Source: Dendrophyllia cribrosa (Eukaryota > Cnidaria > Anthozoa > Scleractinia > Dendrophylliidae). From it: DNA of 64,000 bases. The notes under the pieces are model-generated. The model was not told the origin of the DNA. It searched no databases and worked only from the letters and a program-made list of their open reading frames with translations. The stretch spans positions 59,724,289 through 59,788,288 of the forward strand of contig JAJLRJ010000001.1 in assembly GCA_024195265.1 (NCBI GenBank), given 5' to 3'. Shown here piece by piece: positions 1 to 10,309 of this stretch (positions are counted from its first letter, which is position 1; each line of letters opens with the position of its first letter). The position numbers and the translations under genes are program-made.

Positions 1-733
1 TATGTATCGAACAATGTCAAGGAGCTACAATGTGATAATGGTTCGAATTTCGTAGGCGCTGAGCGGGAATTGAACAAAGGTCTCGAGGAATGGAATAAGG
101 CGAACATTGAAAACGAGCTTATCCAACGCGGCTGTAAATGGGTTTTTCAACCACCGACCGCGTCGAGTATGTCCGGCGTATGGGAACGTCTGGTTCATAG
201 TGCGAAGACAGTTCTGAAGTCAGTTCTAGCATCACAGGTGGTCACCGACGTGGTCCTGCAAACGCTGCTTACCGAAGTTGAGCGTATCCTGAATGGAGAG
301 TCCTAGCCGCAAATTCTGATGATCCGAACGATCTTGAACCACTTATAAAACACCTGCTCACTTTCTAATGCAAAGCAAGGTTATCTGTTTGCCGCCTGGA
401 GTCTTTGACAAGACAGATATGCTCAGAAAGAAATGGAGGCAAGTTCAGTTTTTAGCCGAGCTATTCTGGAAAAGATGGTTAAAGGAATATTTCCCCACCC
501 TTCAACCACGAGGCAAATGGCGCAAGGTACTGCCTAACGTCAAACCCAATGCTCTAGTTCTACTTGTTGACGGCACCATTCCCAGGGGTCGTTGGAATCT
601 CGGTCGTGTCATTGAGACCTAGCCTGGTCCGAATGGCTTAGTACGAACTGTGAAGGTTCAGACCAAGGACGGTGTCTATATTCGCCCCATTCAGAAGCTC
701 TGTTTACTGGAAAATGATCTAGAGTACAAGTAG
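1..733 (+). pseudogene. BEL/Pao retrotransposon, decayed integrase and C-terminal domain
   Basis: The frame open from base 1 reads an integrase core segment with CDNGSNFVGAERE, which fits the second catalytic Asp region of BEL/Pao integrases, followed by a GVWERLVHSAK-like stretch. It stops at 304-306. The expected SRPL..DDPNDLEPL segment continues in another frame at 305-365, so a small indel has broken it. A downstream open segment (368-622) reads like the domain usually found after BEL/Pao integrase (WKRWLKEYFP, PRGRWNLGRV), interrupted by TAG at 620-622 and ending near 733 after PIQKLCLLEND. The RT and protease would lie upstream of the window. At least one frameshift and one in-frame stop mean it is not functional. 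Family assignment is by motif memory. Confidence 0.8.
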
Positions 734-801
734 GAAGTGGCAATACTAATTTTTCCTTTGATGTTGGGACTCTTTATCAGATTGCCCCAAGGCCGGCGGG
801 A

Positions 802-1251
802 TGTTTGGGCCGATTTGCGGCCCAGTAAATTCTGAAGACAATAGTTATTATCCTGTGGTTATCGTTTTTCGCATGGGTACCCTGTATAGAGTCACGTGAC
901 CAAGGCACATGGTTTTGCTCGGTGGAGAAACGCTTGTGTGAGCAAATTGAGCTCTGAAATATCGGTTTATTCATTTGAACGGACCGTATTTGCACAGAAT
1001 TGTAAGTGATATTCATTTGTAAGTGTTTATGGTTACATTGAACTGGACTATTTCTTAATTGTTGAAATTTTTCTCTGTTTTGGTTTAGTTTTCACCGTAC
1101 CGTATACATGTACGTACGCATGTGAGCATCAGCGAACATATCGAATCGAATGTGAATTAATGTCAGGCTTCTACAAGATTGTTACTTCGTTAAATAAAGT
1201 CTGTTGCGTTACCTGTACGCGTTAAAAGTTTGTGCTTATTTGGCCCCAACA
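802..1251 (+). repeat. Putative 3' LTR of the BEL/Pao element
   Basis: It begins TGTTTGGGCC and ends GGCCCCAACA, giving TG...CA ends with partly inverted termini. It starts about 70 bp after the decayed pol end, directly after a purine-rich stretch that could be the polypurine tract. An AATAAA lies at about 1192. The matching 5' LTR would be outside the window, so the boundaries are inferred. Confidence 0.5.
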
Positions 1252-1518
1252 AGCAATGCCTAATGGATAATGTGTATTTCAAATTAATTTTAACTAAATG
1301 TTCGAGGCTAGGATCCATGATCTTGTCAAACGCAAGAGCATTTTCACATGGGCAAAAAAACAGAGCGCAGATATCACTTTCTTACAAGAAACCTCACAAG
1401 GGGAAATGCCATATTTAAGTAAGTTTAAGCAATGTTAAACAGACATTAAATCTAATGAATAATTTAAGTCATGTTTAGGCAACTTAAAGTTGACTCAAAT
1501 GAATGCCTTCATTTAAGC
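1252..1518. other. Spacer, nothing recognised
   Basis: Includes a TTTAAG/CTTAAA-rich stretch (1410-1510) resembling the composition of 6930-7130. No coding potential was recognised. Confidence 0.4.
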
Positions 1519-2286
1519 ATTATTGCCCCCGCAGGGTTTTGGCCCAGAGGCCAAAACCCGGGGAGGCACCTTAGCATTCCCCGGGTGTATACATACAAGG
1601 ACAAAGAATATTTGTTGAAAAAGTAAGAAATGTAGTGGGCGAAGCATTCTCGATTTGACGAAACTAGGCGCGCATGGTGGTCTCGGGTAATATTTTAGCA
1701 AGCGCGCACGGTGGTGTCGGGTACTTGCAACCACCAGGTCGCGTTTCGTCATCTTTGAGCTTCGCCATCTTCTAGCAGCATATTGCGGGTGTGCGGAAAA
1801 CTCAGACCCGGCGGAAAACTCAGACCCCACGAGATTACAAGACGTTGTCTCCCTAAAAACCTTGAAATAATATTTAAAAACTGATTGTTGGACACATCGC
1901 GTGCTTTGAAGTGCTAAGATAATATCAGCCTCGGAATTCATCTAAATGAACGTGTTTTGTTGCGATTCCTGAATGGCGCTCTCTTCAGGTGTTTGCTCAA
2001 GCGTAAAATACGCAACCTCGTCTAGACAAATCTGACGTAACGTACGTTGAGATCGCGGGAATCTCTATCAACTTATGAAAAGGTAAAATCTTTGTAAAAT
2101 GGTTAATAAACAAGCTACCCGTTAATTAAACGAGATTAAATACTATTAAATACTTAATTATTCACTTTTCAAGGCTCGCTATTATAACTAAGACAGTATT
2201 TAGTATTATTGCCCCCGCAGGGTTTTGGCCCAGAGTCAGGTGTTTGCTCAAGCGTAAAATACGCAACCTCGTCTAGACAAATCTGA
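1519..2286. repeat. Mosaic of short dispersed repeat blocks
   Basis: A 31-bp block starting ATTATTGCCCCCGCAGGG occurs at 1519-1549 and 2205-2235. A 51-bp block starting TCAGGTGTTTGCTCAAGC occurs at 1985-2035 and 2236-2286 as a direct repeat. Between the two 51-bp copies lies a 174-bp unit also present at 13520-13693. Bases 1794-1838 recur inverted at 2697-2741. The 142-codon minus-strand frame at 1513-1941 resembles no protein known to me and is treated as repeat DNA. Confidence 0.7.
2036..2209 (+). repeat. Dispersed 174-bp repeat, copy 1
   Basis: Starts CGTAACGTACGTTGAGATCG and is almost identical to 13520-13693 in the same orientation, with only a few differences. No protein or terminal inverted repeat is visible. 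It is probably a non-autonomous mobile fragment. Confidence 0.75.
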
Positions 2287-2819
2287 GCGCTTCTACACTC
2301 GCAAACACGGGAAATCCGTTCTGTCTAGCACTATGGATAACTATGAATGAATACAAGTAACTAAATTTGACTAAAATTTTCGCGACTCTTTTTTCCTTTT
2401 TTTCAGTGAAAAGTAACCGAAGTACCGGCTGCTATTTTAAACCATGTTTATAGTTTTTCCCTGTTTGATCGAAAACGATAAACCGGGCAAGATAAATATC
2501 TCGCTGTTATCTTGTTATTTCAGTTGCCAATTAATTAACAGGAAGTGCATTCTGTCGACGACTAAATTACAGTTCAATTATTCTGGCAGCATATTGAATC
2601 GAAGTAAATCTGCACTGGTGGGGTGATTGCGTGACAATAAAACATTTTACGCGAGGTGAAAAGAATTGATCATGAGTGAAGTTTATTTCTTTTGTAATTT
2701 CGTGGGGTCCGAGTTTTCCGCTGGGTCTGAGTTTTCCGCATCTTGCAGCATTTGAAGGTCTTGCATTATTTTATGAGTCGCGTTTCGCCATCTTCGAGAA
2801 GCATTTTAAAGTGAGTATT

Positions 2820-2851
<32 letters not shown>

Positions 2852-3020
2852 CATTCAACAGTACTGAATAAATTTGGTTTATCAGACACAAATCAGCAAC
2901 GGGGTCGACAGACTCGATCCAACACAGATCGCAAATATCTCAGAACAGAATGATAAATCTCAACTCAAACGTTTGTAACACTGAAAACTCAGAGTTGCGT
3001 CGATATTGTCAAATCATTAT
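2287..3020. other. Non-coding spacer with one inverted repeat copy
   Basis: Bases 2697-2741 (GTGGGGTCCGAGTTTTCCGC...) are the reverse complement of 1794-1838 with a few mismatches. The rest is AT-rich. The open frames at 2444-2626 and 2676-2867 do not resemble proteins known to me. Confidence 0.4.
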
Positions 3021-3163
3021 AGGTGGTTCTCATGTTACGTCATCGCCGCCATGCTGGTGGACATAAACAATAGTTCTCTCATTAGCTCCTTTTGTTCGTC
3101 CACCAGCATTTGTTCGTTTCACTATTGTTATCTATGTCTCTAGAGATTGGTTGCAAACCACCT
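3021..3163. mobile_element. Short foldback MITE (143 bp)
   Basis: Begins AGGTGGTT and ends AACCACCT. Inner segments such as GCTGGTGGAC and GTCCACCAGC also pair, so the unit is an imperfect hairpin. The Gypsy element inserted in the five bases directly after it. Confidence 0.6.
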
Positions 3164-3168
3164 ATATT

Positions 3169-3367
3169 TATAACGTTAAGTGAAGTCGACTACATACGAG
3201 ATTATGGAGACGAACCGCCGGTTTAATACATGTCAGCCATTACAAGATCAGCGAGCACATGCGAGCACATCCGGGATAAATGTATAACTTAACAAACTGC
3301 GCAAGTCCAAACTTGATTTGTCACACGTGATAAGCGTGACAATGATACGCGTGACAATATCGTTACA
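3169..3367 (-). repeat. 3' LTR of the Gypsy element
   Basis: 199 bp; pairs with 6423-6621 with one mismatch. On the minus strand it starts TGTAACGATATTG and ends GTTATA. Confidence 0.9.
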
Positions 3368-3584
3368 TCTCCCTTCGTTTAAATGAAATAAAAAAACAAA
3401 ACAAAACAAAACAAACACCAATAGCCAAAGGAAGCTTTAGCAATGGTGCAGGAACTAACTATGAAGTTCAATGTTCACTGTTGTGTAACAAACAAGCCAA
3501 AAAGGAAACTTGGGAATGGTACAGTAACTAGCTATAATGTTCACTGTTCAAAACTGGTCGATAACCGATCAATTTCCTTTTTCT

Positions 3585-6332
3585 TCATCGTTCACTGTTC
3601 AATGGCCTCTGTGAAGTCACACTAGACACATCCGTGGTGTAGGAGATACAGAAGGCAACTGCAATACACACAGGAGATGCCGAAGGCAACTGACATGCAC
3701 CCTCAGGATGTTCCGGCGTAGACAACTTAGGCAGCACCAGCTCTTCATCATGGTTTGGTTGGTACCTCTCAGGAACCTTGTAGAGATGGGAACGGTTGCG
3801 GCGATAAAGTCGACCATCTTCAGTGCGAACATTGTAGGAGCGTACATCTACGTGCTGATCAACTTGCGCCTTGAACCATTTCGACCGACGATTAAGGGGT
3901 CGGACTCGCACCACATCTCCTTCTTGTAGAGGCTGTAGTACCTTGGCTCCTCTGTTGTAATACAAGGCTTGTTTCAATTTTCTCTCTTGTAACTTGTCGC
4001 CCACATTAGGCACCAACTGTGGCTGCAGCAACTGACTAGCTATGGGTAGGGAAGTTCGGGTTCTGCGTGAGAAGAGACGTTGTGCAGGGGAGCTGTCCAT
4101 CCCTTCCGATGGTGTGTTCCTAAAGTCCAGTAGCGACAACTGTGGGTCACGTCCCGCGTCAAAAGCTTTCTTTAGGATTTGCTTTGCTGTTTTAACACTA
4201 TTCTCTGCCTTGCCGTTGGACTGGGGGTACCGCGGCGAGGTCCTAATGTGTTCAAACTGGTACTGCTCTGCAAACTGCTGGAACTCTCTGCAGTCAAACT
4301 GTGGTCCATTGTCTGTGGTAATTTGGTCTGGAAGCCCGTATCTAGCCAGATGGGGCTTAAGTTTATCAATAACTTCTTTAGAAGTCTTAGACGTCAGCAC
4401 ATCCACTTCGAAGAAGTTGGAATAACGGTCAGTGGTAACCAGGTAGTCAAGGCCTTGGAGCTCAAACAGGTCAGCTGAGATGCTTTGCCAAGGCCTTGAC
4501 GGTATTTCATAGCACACTAAGGGCTCCTTCTGCTGGTCTGGTTTGTAACTGTTACAGATACTGCACTTGGAGATAAACTCGGTGATTTGCTTGCTCGTGT
4601 CAGGCCAGAAGAAAGCGTCTCGAGCACTTCTAAGACATCCCTGAATGCCCAGGTGACTAGCATGAACTTTGTCGATAATGCAATCTCGCAAGGTAAGTGG
4701 AACCACAATTCGTTTACCCTTGAATACAACTCCGTTCTGTAAAGACAACTCTTCTCTAAAGGGGAAATAGTTCTGCAACTTGGGGGGCACATTTGTCTTG
4801 CTATCTGGCCAGCCTTGTTTGATCATAGTGGCTAATGCACTCGGATCAGCGTCCAGCTCAGTTTCAGACTTGATGTCACATAGGGTCGTTTGTCGAATGG
4901 GCACAAACTCAGCCATGTTCACATACTCAGTCTCGATCTCTGTTGGTGATCTTTCATCAGCAACACTCCACACATCTTCCTTGGTGTCTTCCTCTTGCTT
5001 GACCAGTGGGAGATATGCCCGACTAAGGGGATCTGCGATGTGCATCTCGATGCCCTTTCTGTAGGCGACTTCGAGGTCAAATTTCTGAAGACGTAACAAC
5101 ATTCTCTGCAGACGCTTAGGTGCACTCGGCAAACTCTTCTTCATAATAGATTCCAGAGGTTTGTGGTCAGTATCAACGAAGACCTTTCTACCATAAACGT
5201 AACTCTCAAACCGTTCCACACCGAAGACAATAGACAGCAACTCTTTCTCTATCTGAGCATAGCATGTCTGGCCTGACATGAGATTTACAGTTGAGCCGCT
5301 GTCAAGCTGGAACTTCTCCTCTCCACCGTTGACAAGAAGTGTGGCAAAGATTTTGCTCGCGTGATTGCTGGGGGCTAGTGCATTGACTTGCTCTTTCACG
5401 TCAATCTCTGCTACATATTCGTCATCATCGGATTCAAAATCCATAGAAAGCACCTTTTTCTTTGATTCTCTGCAACAGACTGCAAAGTGGTTTGGGAGGC
5501 CGCACTTCTTGCAAGTGGTTCCCCAAGCTGGACAGTTCTTCTTGGCGAAGGGATGCTGCCTAGCGCAAAATTTGCATGTCATTCTGGACTCTCGTGATTC
5601 AGTGCGGGGCCTGTTGTCCGATACTCCAGCCTTCTTTTTGCCTGCCAGTTTCACTTTTTCCTCCTTTACGAGACGGACATCCTCCTGATTCATAGCCTTC
5701 AGTTGCCGTGCTGAGGTCTCTGAAGATCTACAAATGTCAATACATTGACTCAAGGTGAGTTTGCCTGCTTGTAGTAGTTTCTTTCGAGCTGAATTGTCAT
5801 TAATGCCAACCACTATTCTATCACGGATTAGTGAGTCTGCTAGTGTCCCATAATTGCAGGTCTTGGCTAATTTACGTAGAGCAGTAACATAGGCATCCAC
5901 AGACTCATTAGGCTCCTGATCCCTTCGGTTGAAGACATATCTTTCGTAGGTTTCATTGCATTCCCCAATGCAGTATTTTTCCATCTTCTCAAGTATCACG
6001 TCTGACTCTTTCCGCTGGTCTTCGGACTCAAACTCCATTGAGTCAATAACATCTAGCGCATCCGACCCGATGCAGGTGAGCAGGGTGGCCGTCCTTCGTT
6101 CCTTGTTCCTATCCGGATTTTCCGGGTCCTTGAGTTGAGCAGCGATTTCGTAGTTCGACCACGCTCGACTGAATCGTTGCCATTTAACAGGAAGATTTCC
6201 GCCGCTTAAATCTAACTTTTCTGGTAGCGGTATATTCACTGGAACTGTAATCACAGTATGATGTGTAGTCGATGAATTCGGAGCCGAACCGCCACCGCTT
6301 TCGCCAGTGTTGTCGCTCGGGGTTGTCGGCAT
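3585..6332 (-). CDS. Gypsy Gag-protease-RNase H-integrase polyprotein lacking RT (915 aa)
   Basis: One uninterrupted frame. Domains by approximate residue: Gag-like region 35-210; two zinc knuckles (C253-C267 and C274-C287); aspartic protease with LDSGST at 343-348; RNase H fold starting near 357 with DTDHKPL at 387-393; integrase with H557, H560, C590, C593 and a catalytic triad at about D621, D674, E710; then a basic C-terminal part with chromatin-reader-like strands. The order fits Mag-type Gypsy elements, but the whole reverse transcriptase expected between protease and RNase H is absent. The protease appears cut short at about residue 353 (near base 5270), where the frame continues straight into RNase H, so the deletion kept the frame. 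Start chosen as the first ATG after the putative primer binding site. Confidence 0.9.
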   Translation of the reverse strand: MPTTPSDNTGESGGGSAPNSSTTHHTVITVPVNIPLPEKLDLSGGNLPVKWQRFSRAWSNYEIAAQLKDPENPDRNKERRTATLLTCIGSDALDVIDSMEFESEDQRKESDVILEKMEKYCIGECNETYERYVFNRRDQEPNESVDAYVTALRKLAKTCNYGTLADSLIRDRIVVGINDNSARKKLLQAGKLTLSQCIDICRSSETSARQLKAMNQEDVRLVKEEKVKLAGKKKAGVSDNRPRTESRESRMTCKFCARQHPFAKKNCPAWGTTCKKCGLPNHFAVCCRESKKKVLSMDFESDDDEYVAEIDVKEQVNALAPSNHASKIFATLLVNGGEEKFQLDSGSTVNLMSGQTCYAQIEKELLSIVFGVERFESYVYGRKVFVDTDHKPLESIMKKSLPSAPKRLQRMLLRLQKFDLEVAYRKGIEMHIADPLSRAYLPLVKQEEDTKEDVWSVADERSPTEIETEYVNMAEFVPIRQTTLCDIKSETELDADPSALATMIKQGWPDSKTNVPPKLQNYFPFREELSLQNGVVFKGKRIVVPLTLRDCIIDKVHASHLGIQGCLRSARDAFFWPDTSKQITEFISKCSICNSYKPDQQKEPLVCYEIPSRPWQSISADLFELQGLDYLVTTDRYSNFFEVDVLTSKTSKEVIDKLKPHLARYGLPDQITTDNGPQFDCREFQQFAEQYQFEHIRTSPRYPQSNGKAENSVKTAKQILKKAFDAGRDPQLSLLDFRNTPSEGMDSSPAQRLFSRRTRTSLPIASQLLQPQLVPNVGDKLQERKLKQALYYNRGAKVLQPLQEGDVVRVRPLNRRSKWFKAQVDQHVDVRSYNVRTEDGRLYRRNRSHLYKVPERYQPNHDEELVLPKLSTPEHPEGACQLPSASPVCIAVAFCISYTTDVSSVTSQRPLNSER

Positions 6333-6422
6333 ATTGGAGCGATTATACTGGAGAAAGTACTCACAATTGTCTTCGACGGAGGCTACGAGCTGTAGTTGAC
6401 GCCCAGTTTACTCCTGACACCA

Positions 6423-6621
6423 TATAACGTTAAGTGAAGTCGACTACATACGAGATTATGGAGACGAACCGCCGGTTTAATACATGTCAGCCATTACAAG
6501 ATCAGCGAGCACATGCGAGCACATCCGGGATAAATGTATAACTTAACAAACTGCGCAAGTCCAAACTTGATTTGTCACACGTGATATGCGTGACAATGAT
6601 ACGCGTGACAATATCGTTACA
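6423..6621 (-). repeat. 5' LTR of the Gypsy element
   Basis: 199 bp, one mismatch to the other LTR. The adjoining 6400-6422 read on the minus strand starts TGGTGTCAGGAG, suiting a tRNA 3' end primer. Confidence 0.9.
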
Positions 6622-6626
6622 ATATT

Positions 6627-7130
6627 GTCTAGAAACACATTGTTGCAAGTTTGGTTATTGTTGTAATGGTTTCTGGTGACCTGTTTTTTGTTTCTTTTTT
6701 TTCTTTCAAAAATGACACGAATTGAATAACATACAATATGTTGCTGTTACACAGAATATAAATACAATACTATATGATTGTAATAGATTTTTACATGGAT
6801 GTTAACCTTGAAACGTTAATACTTGAAACGTTAATTTTTCAACAGTCGTATGCACAGTATTTATATTCAATACACATCCCATAAACAGGTTATCAAAAGC
6901 AGGGGCAGCTATAGTAAACACTATTTTTAGTTTAGGTTTCCTTAAATGTGTCTTAAATCTCAATTGAGCGAGATTTAAGCTGTTTAATTTTTCATTAAAC
7001 CTGCATTAAATTTAAGCCTTAAGTTATTTTAATGTAGGTTTAAACAAAAATTAATCTTAGGTTTAAAATGTTTAAACCTGAACTTAAATTTACTAGACTT
7101 GTCTTTAAGTAGAGATTAAGTCAAGTTTAA
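6627..7130. other. AT-rich spacer with TTTAA-based repetitive text
   Basis: From about 6920 the sequence repeatedly uses GTTTAAA, TTAAATTTAAG and similar words in both orientations. No gene was recognised. Confidence 0.4.
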
Positions 7131-7599
7131 CCATATTCGGCCTGGGGGGGGGGGGGGGGGGGGGGTGGGGCACAAAGTGCCCGCGCTAACTTTCAACATT
7201 CATAACTTCTTTAATATGTATTCAAACGCCATCAAACTTTGTGACTTTTCTTACAATTTATCTGGCAACAATTTCATATTACAATTTTTTGATCACGTGA
7301 CTTGACGTTTCCATGGCAACAAGATTTTGACTACCATGTTTTTGGAAATTTGCATATTTATACCTTTGAATGAAGAAAAACAATGTTTATTGGTATAACT
7401 TTTGTATTTTTACATCATTTAGCGTTTATTTATTGGTTTTGATTAATTTTGCGTCAATTTGGACGGTTTTTAAGGGGTTTCAAAAAATTCAGAAATCCAA
7501 GATGGCGGATCCAAGATGGCGGCCGCATAACTAATTACCTAATAACTACGTCATATGACGTCATCGCTCTATTGTGCGGACCGCAAAGGAGACAGTTTT
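7131..7599 (+). mobile_element. Poly-G inverted-repeat element, copy 1 (truncated)
   Basis: Starts CCATATTCGGCCTGG after TTTAA, followed by a run of 22 G (7144-7165). The body matches 11104-11517 and, inverted, 56190-56640. Its right terminus is missing: the similarity stops at about 7599, where LINE coding sequence begins. Confidence 0.8.
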
Positions 7600-9551
7600 C
7601 AATGGCCTGGAGACATGTTTTATTCGCATGGTTCAAATCACAGTAAAGGTGTGTTGATATTAACAAGCAAAACTCTTCACTTCGAACTGAAATCTATTAA
7701 GCAGGGTACTTGTGGTAGATACGTCTTGGTGGAGGCACTCGGACAAGATTAGGGAGCTTAAGCAACGACGACGGCAACGCCAAGAAAAACGTCACTTGAA
7801 AAAAAAATTCACGCTTTTTTAAACTACTTTGCAGTTGTTCCAATTTGTTTAGTCTGTCTAATGTGACTGGATTGTTCAGGGATGGCTTTCTAGTTCAAAT
7901 GGAGAAAGGAAATTTAACCGTCGTGTGTTCACGTTCTCCACAAAATCCACAATTTGATCATTTGACGTTGTTGTTTTGCAGGAATGGCAAAGAAATGTAC
8001 CAAAATGTAAAACGCACGTGCAGAGGTATTGTTTTCGCTCATCAAACCTATTGTTTTGTGCCGTTCTCGCTGCAGTCGCCGTTGTGGTTGCTTAAGCTCC
8101 CTATTGTCCGGTTTTATTGCTCAACATTTATGCTCCAAACAATTCAATCGAGTCCGTCAATTTTTTATGAAGACCTTAATACTACTCTAAATAAATATAA
8201 CTTTGACCAAAACTGCAAACTAATTGTCGGGGGTGCGCGATTTCAATGCTTCTCTGAACATTGTATTAGCTGTAGTAGTAGTAACTCGGGAAAAAAAAAA
8301 AGAAGTTGTAAAAAAGATACAAAACCTTGTGCTAGACCTCGATTTGATAGACATCTGGAGACTAGGAAATCCTGATAGGCAAGCGTTTACACGGAGACAA
8401 AAAAAAAGCCACTACTCTAGCATCGAATAGATTATTGGCTGATAAGCGACGATCTTCAAGATGATGTTGATAAAACTGATATTATCCTATATAAACGGAC
8501 CACTCGGCAATTACATTGCAAATCAACAGCACAGATGATGATGACAGAAAAACAACCCCCCCTCCCCCGACCATCGTGCTGGAAGCTGAATACGAGTCTT
8601 TTAGATGACGTTGGGTATGTAGACCTAATAACTACTTCATTTTCAGAATGGCTCGAAGAATTTAAAGAAGTCCTTAATAAACATCTTTTGTGGAATCTTG
8701 TGAAATACAAATTTCGGCAAACTTCAGTAAAATACAGTAAAGAAAAAGCAAAGGCTAGAAGAAACAATCTTGAAAAAATGGAATGCGATTTGAAAAACTG
8801 TCAAGCTAAATCTGCTGTAAACCAAGTTTAATTAAATAAATAATTATTCAATCAAAATATGACTCCCTCTACGATTACAACGTCCTAGGTAATATAATCA
8901 TATCAAAGGCTAATTGGTATATGAACAAGGTGAAAAAAATTATAAATTCTTTTTAAACCTCTAAAGCAAAAATATCAGCAAGACAAGCGTACGTAAACTT
9001 TTTTAACAAGGAAAACAAGTTAATAAGTAACCCTAAATTAATTCGAACTGAAATGTATAATTTTTACATGGATTTGTACAACAACAAAGACCCTGACGAG
9101 TGCAGCGAGAAAAGCGATCAAAGTTCCTTAACCTCTGCACTAGTCTACCGTTTTGGTCTCATGATGAAAAGATGATTTGTGAGGGGCGTCTTTCGCACGC
9201 AGAATGCTTCAATGCCCTAAATAAGGAAATGACGGACTCAGCACTGAGTTTTATAAAGTTTTTAGGCCACTGCTTGGACAGCTTTTAGTTAAATCTTTAA
9301 ACTTGTCTTTTGAACATGGTGAACTGTCAAATTCCCAGAAACAAGGAATAGTCAAATTAATTGATAAGAAAAATAGAGATAAGCGTTATATATCAAATTG
9401 GAGACCAATCTCTCTGCGAAAAGTTGACACCAAAATTGCATCCAAGGCCATCGCTCTTAGACTAGAAAAAGTACTCCCGGATTTAATCAGTGTAGATCAG
9501 TGAACTTATGTTAACGGTGGAAACATTTTTGATACCGTTCGAACTTTAGGT
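7600..9551 (+). pseudogene. L1/Tx1-like LINE, decayed endonuclease and start of RT
   Basis: Read in several frames. An endonuclease segment with FYSHGSNHSKGVLI and CGRYVLVEALGQD lies at 7610-7750. It resumes after the inserted MITE with LLNIYAPNN at about 8127, then a shifted GG(D)FNASL motif near 8230. The region between endonuclease and RT reads SCWKLNTSLLDDVGYVDL (8570-8625). The RT begins with NWRPISL at about 9398 and DTKIASKAIALRLEKVLPD, and breaks off after FDTVRT near 9548, before the YxDD catalytic motif. Numerous stops and frameshifts are present. Family placement rests on the phrase pattern around NWRPISL; other LINE clades remain possible. Confidence 0.8.
7751..8102. mobile_element. 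352-bp MITE inserted in the LINE endonuclease
   Basis: Terminal inverted repeats AGGGAGCTTAAGCAACGACG and its near reverse complement ending GCTTAAGCTCCCT. Flanked by ATT (7748-7750 and 8103-8105). Removing the element and one ATT restores a continuous endonuclease reading frame (GQD then CPVLLLNIYAP), which proves the insertion. A 3-bp duplication suits PIF/Harbinger-type elements. A related partial copy lies at 47443-47640. Confidence 0.9.
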
Positions 9552-9838
9552 GACAATAGTGAGAACAAGTAAAAAGTTAGCACAGTCCACGTTTAACTAT
9601 CTTATCATCGACATGGCCGTTGCAGATGTCATTTGCGTTGTTTAAGCAGCAGTGTTGTCTTTATCGTACGCTTTTGTTCGTTCGCAATGAATTCCCGGTT
9701 TATTTGGGAAAGTATCTTGCAAAATTATTCATTTTCTGTTTGTCTTGTCCTTTGGTATCTCAATTTTTTACGCTCGTTGCAATGTCTGTGGATCGATACC
9801 TTGTAATTGTCCATACAATGAGAAGGTCGATAACCCCA
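9552..9838 (+). pseudogene. Rhodopsin-family GPCR pseudogene fragment
   Basis: The frame from 9552 reads TIVRTSKKL, then a TM2-like FNYLIIDMAVADVICVV ending in a TAA stop near 9641. After a frame change, FTLVAMSVDRYLVIVH at about 9769-9816 gives the TM3 end with the DRY motif. The NMAVADV-like and DRYLAIV-like phrases match those of the intact GPCR at 14765-15916. The rest of the receptor is missing or displaced by the BEL/Pao fragment that follows. The upstream join to LINE sequence has no visible boundary signal. Confidence 0.75.
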
Positions 9839-10309
9839 TTAACTACACAACTCCGCAGGTAAAAATTCTCCAGATGGGGGACCAAGAGGTCGCGTTTTCA
9901 AAGTCAGAAGTATGGCTGGAGAGAGGGGTTGAGGCTCATCCGTATCAGACGGTACAGTGGTTATGGGGCGTGCATTAACGATTGCCGTCACTTCTGCCAT
10001 CAGTGTTACGAGAAGTTCGTGTGTGAGTAGCGATCCTCCGAGCTCCAAGAACATAGCATCCAACACGCGGCGGATGGTCCCTATCTGCCGCTTCCAAACA
10101 CCACCGAAGTGCGAAGCATGAGACGGATTGAAAAGCCATTCGCAGCCCTGGCTTTTGACATATTTCGCTACTCTGTGCTGGTCCATCACTCTCATGGCAT
10201 GGTCCAGTTCTAACTTTCCTCCCACGACATTGGTGCCCCGGTCGCATCTGAGTAACAACAAGGGCCGCGAATGGTCAGCTTCCCACCAGTTTGTATTTGA
10301 AGAAATCAT
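9839..10309 (-). pseudogene. BEL/Pao integrase fragment
   Basis: The minus-strand frame carries RCDRGTNVVGGK (integrase second Asp region), CEWLFNPSHASHFGGVWKRQ, and AIVNARPITTVPSDTDEPQP, the order typical of BEL/Pao integrase and its C-terminal edge. It ends at GPPSGEFLP. It diverges from the copy at 1-733, so the two are separate insertions. Both ends are truncated and no LTR is visible. Confidence 0.8.

Larger units (their letters stand above)
3169..6621 (-). mobile_element. Gypsy (Mag-like) LTR retrotransposon, internally deleted
   Basis: A 3453-bp element read on the minus strand. Two 199-bp LTRs (3169-3367 and 6423-6621) differ at one base (AAGCG versus ATGCG). A 5-bp duplication ATATT flanks it (3164-3168 and 6622-6626). 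Next to the 5' LTR a primer binding site starts TGGTGTCAGGAG. A purine tract GAAGGGAGA abuts the 3' LTR (complement of 3368-3376). The near-identical LTRs point to a recent insertion, yet RT is missing from the ORF, so mobility would need enzymes from another copy. LTR ends are TG...TA rather than TG...CA. Confidence 0.9.

Noticed and set aside
3443..5688. Plus-strand frames within the Gypsy element
   Set aside because: Antisense shadows of the long minus-strand polyprotein.
8224..9503. Separate small genes in the 8.2-9.5 kb region
   Set aside because: They are frame fragments of a single LINE and were merged into one pseudogene.
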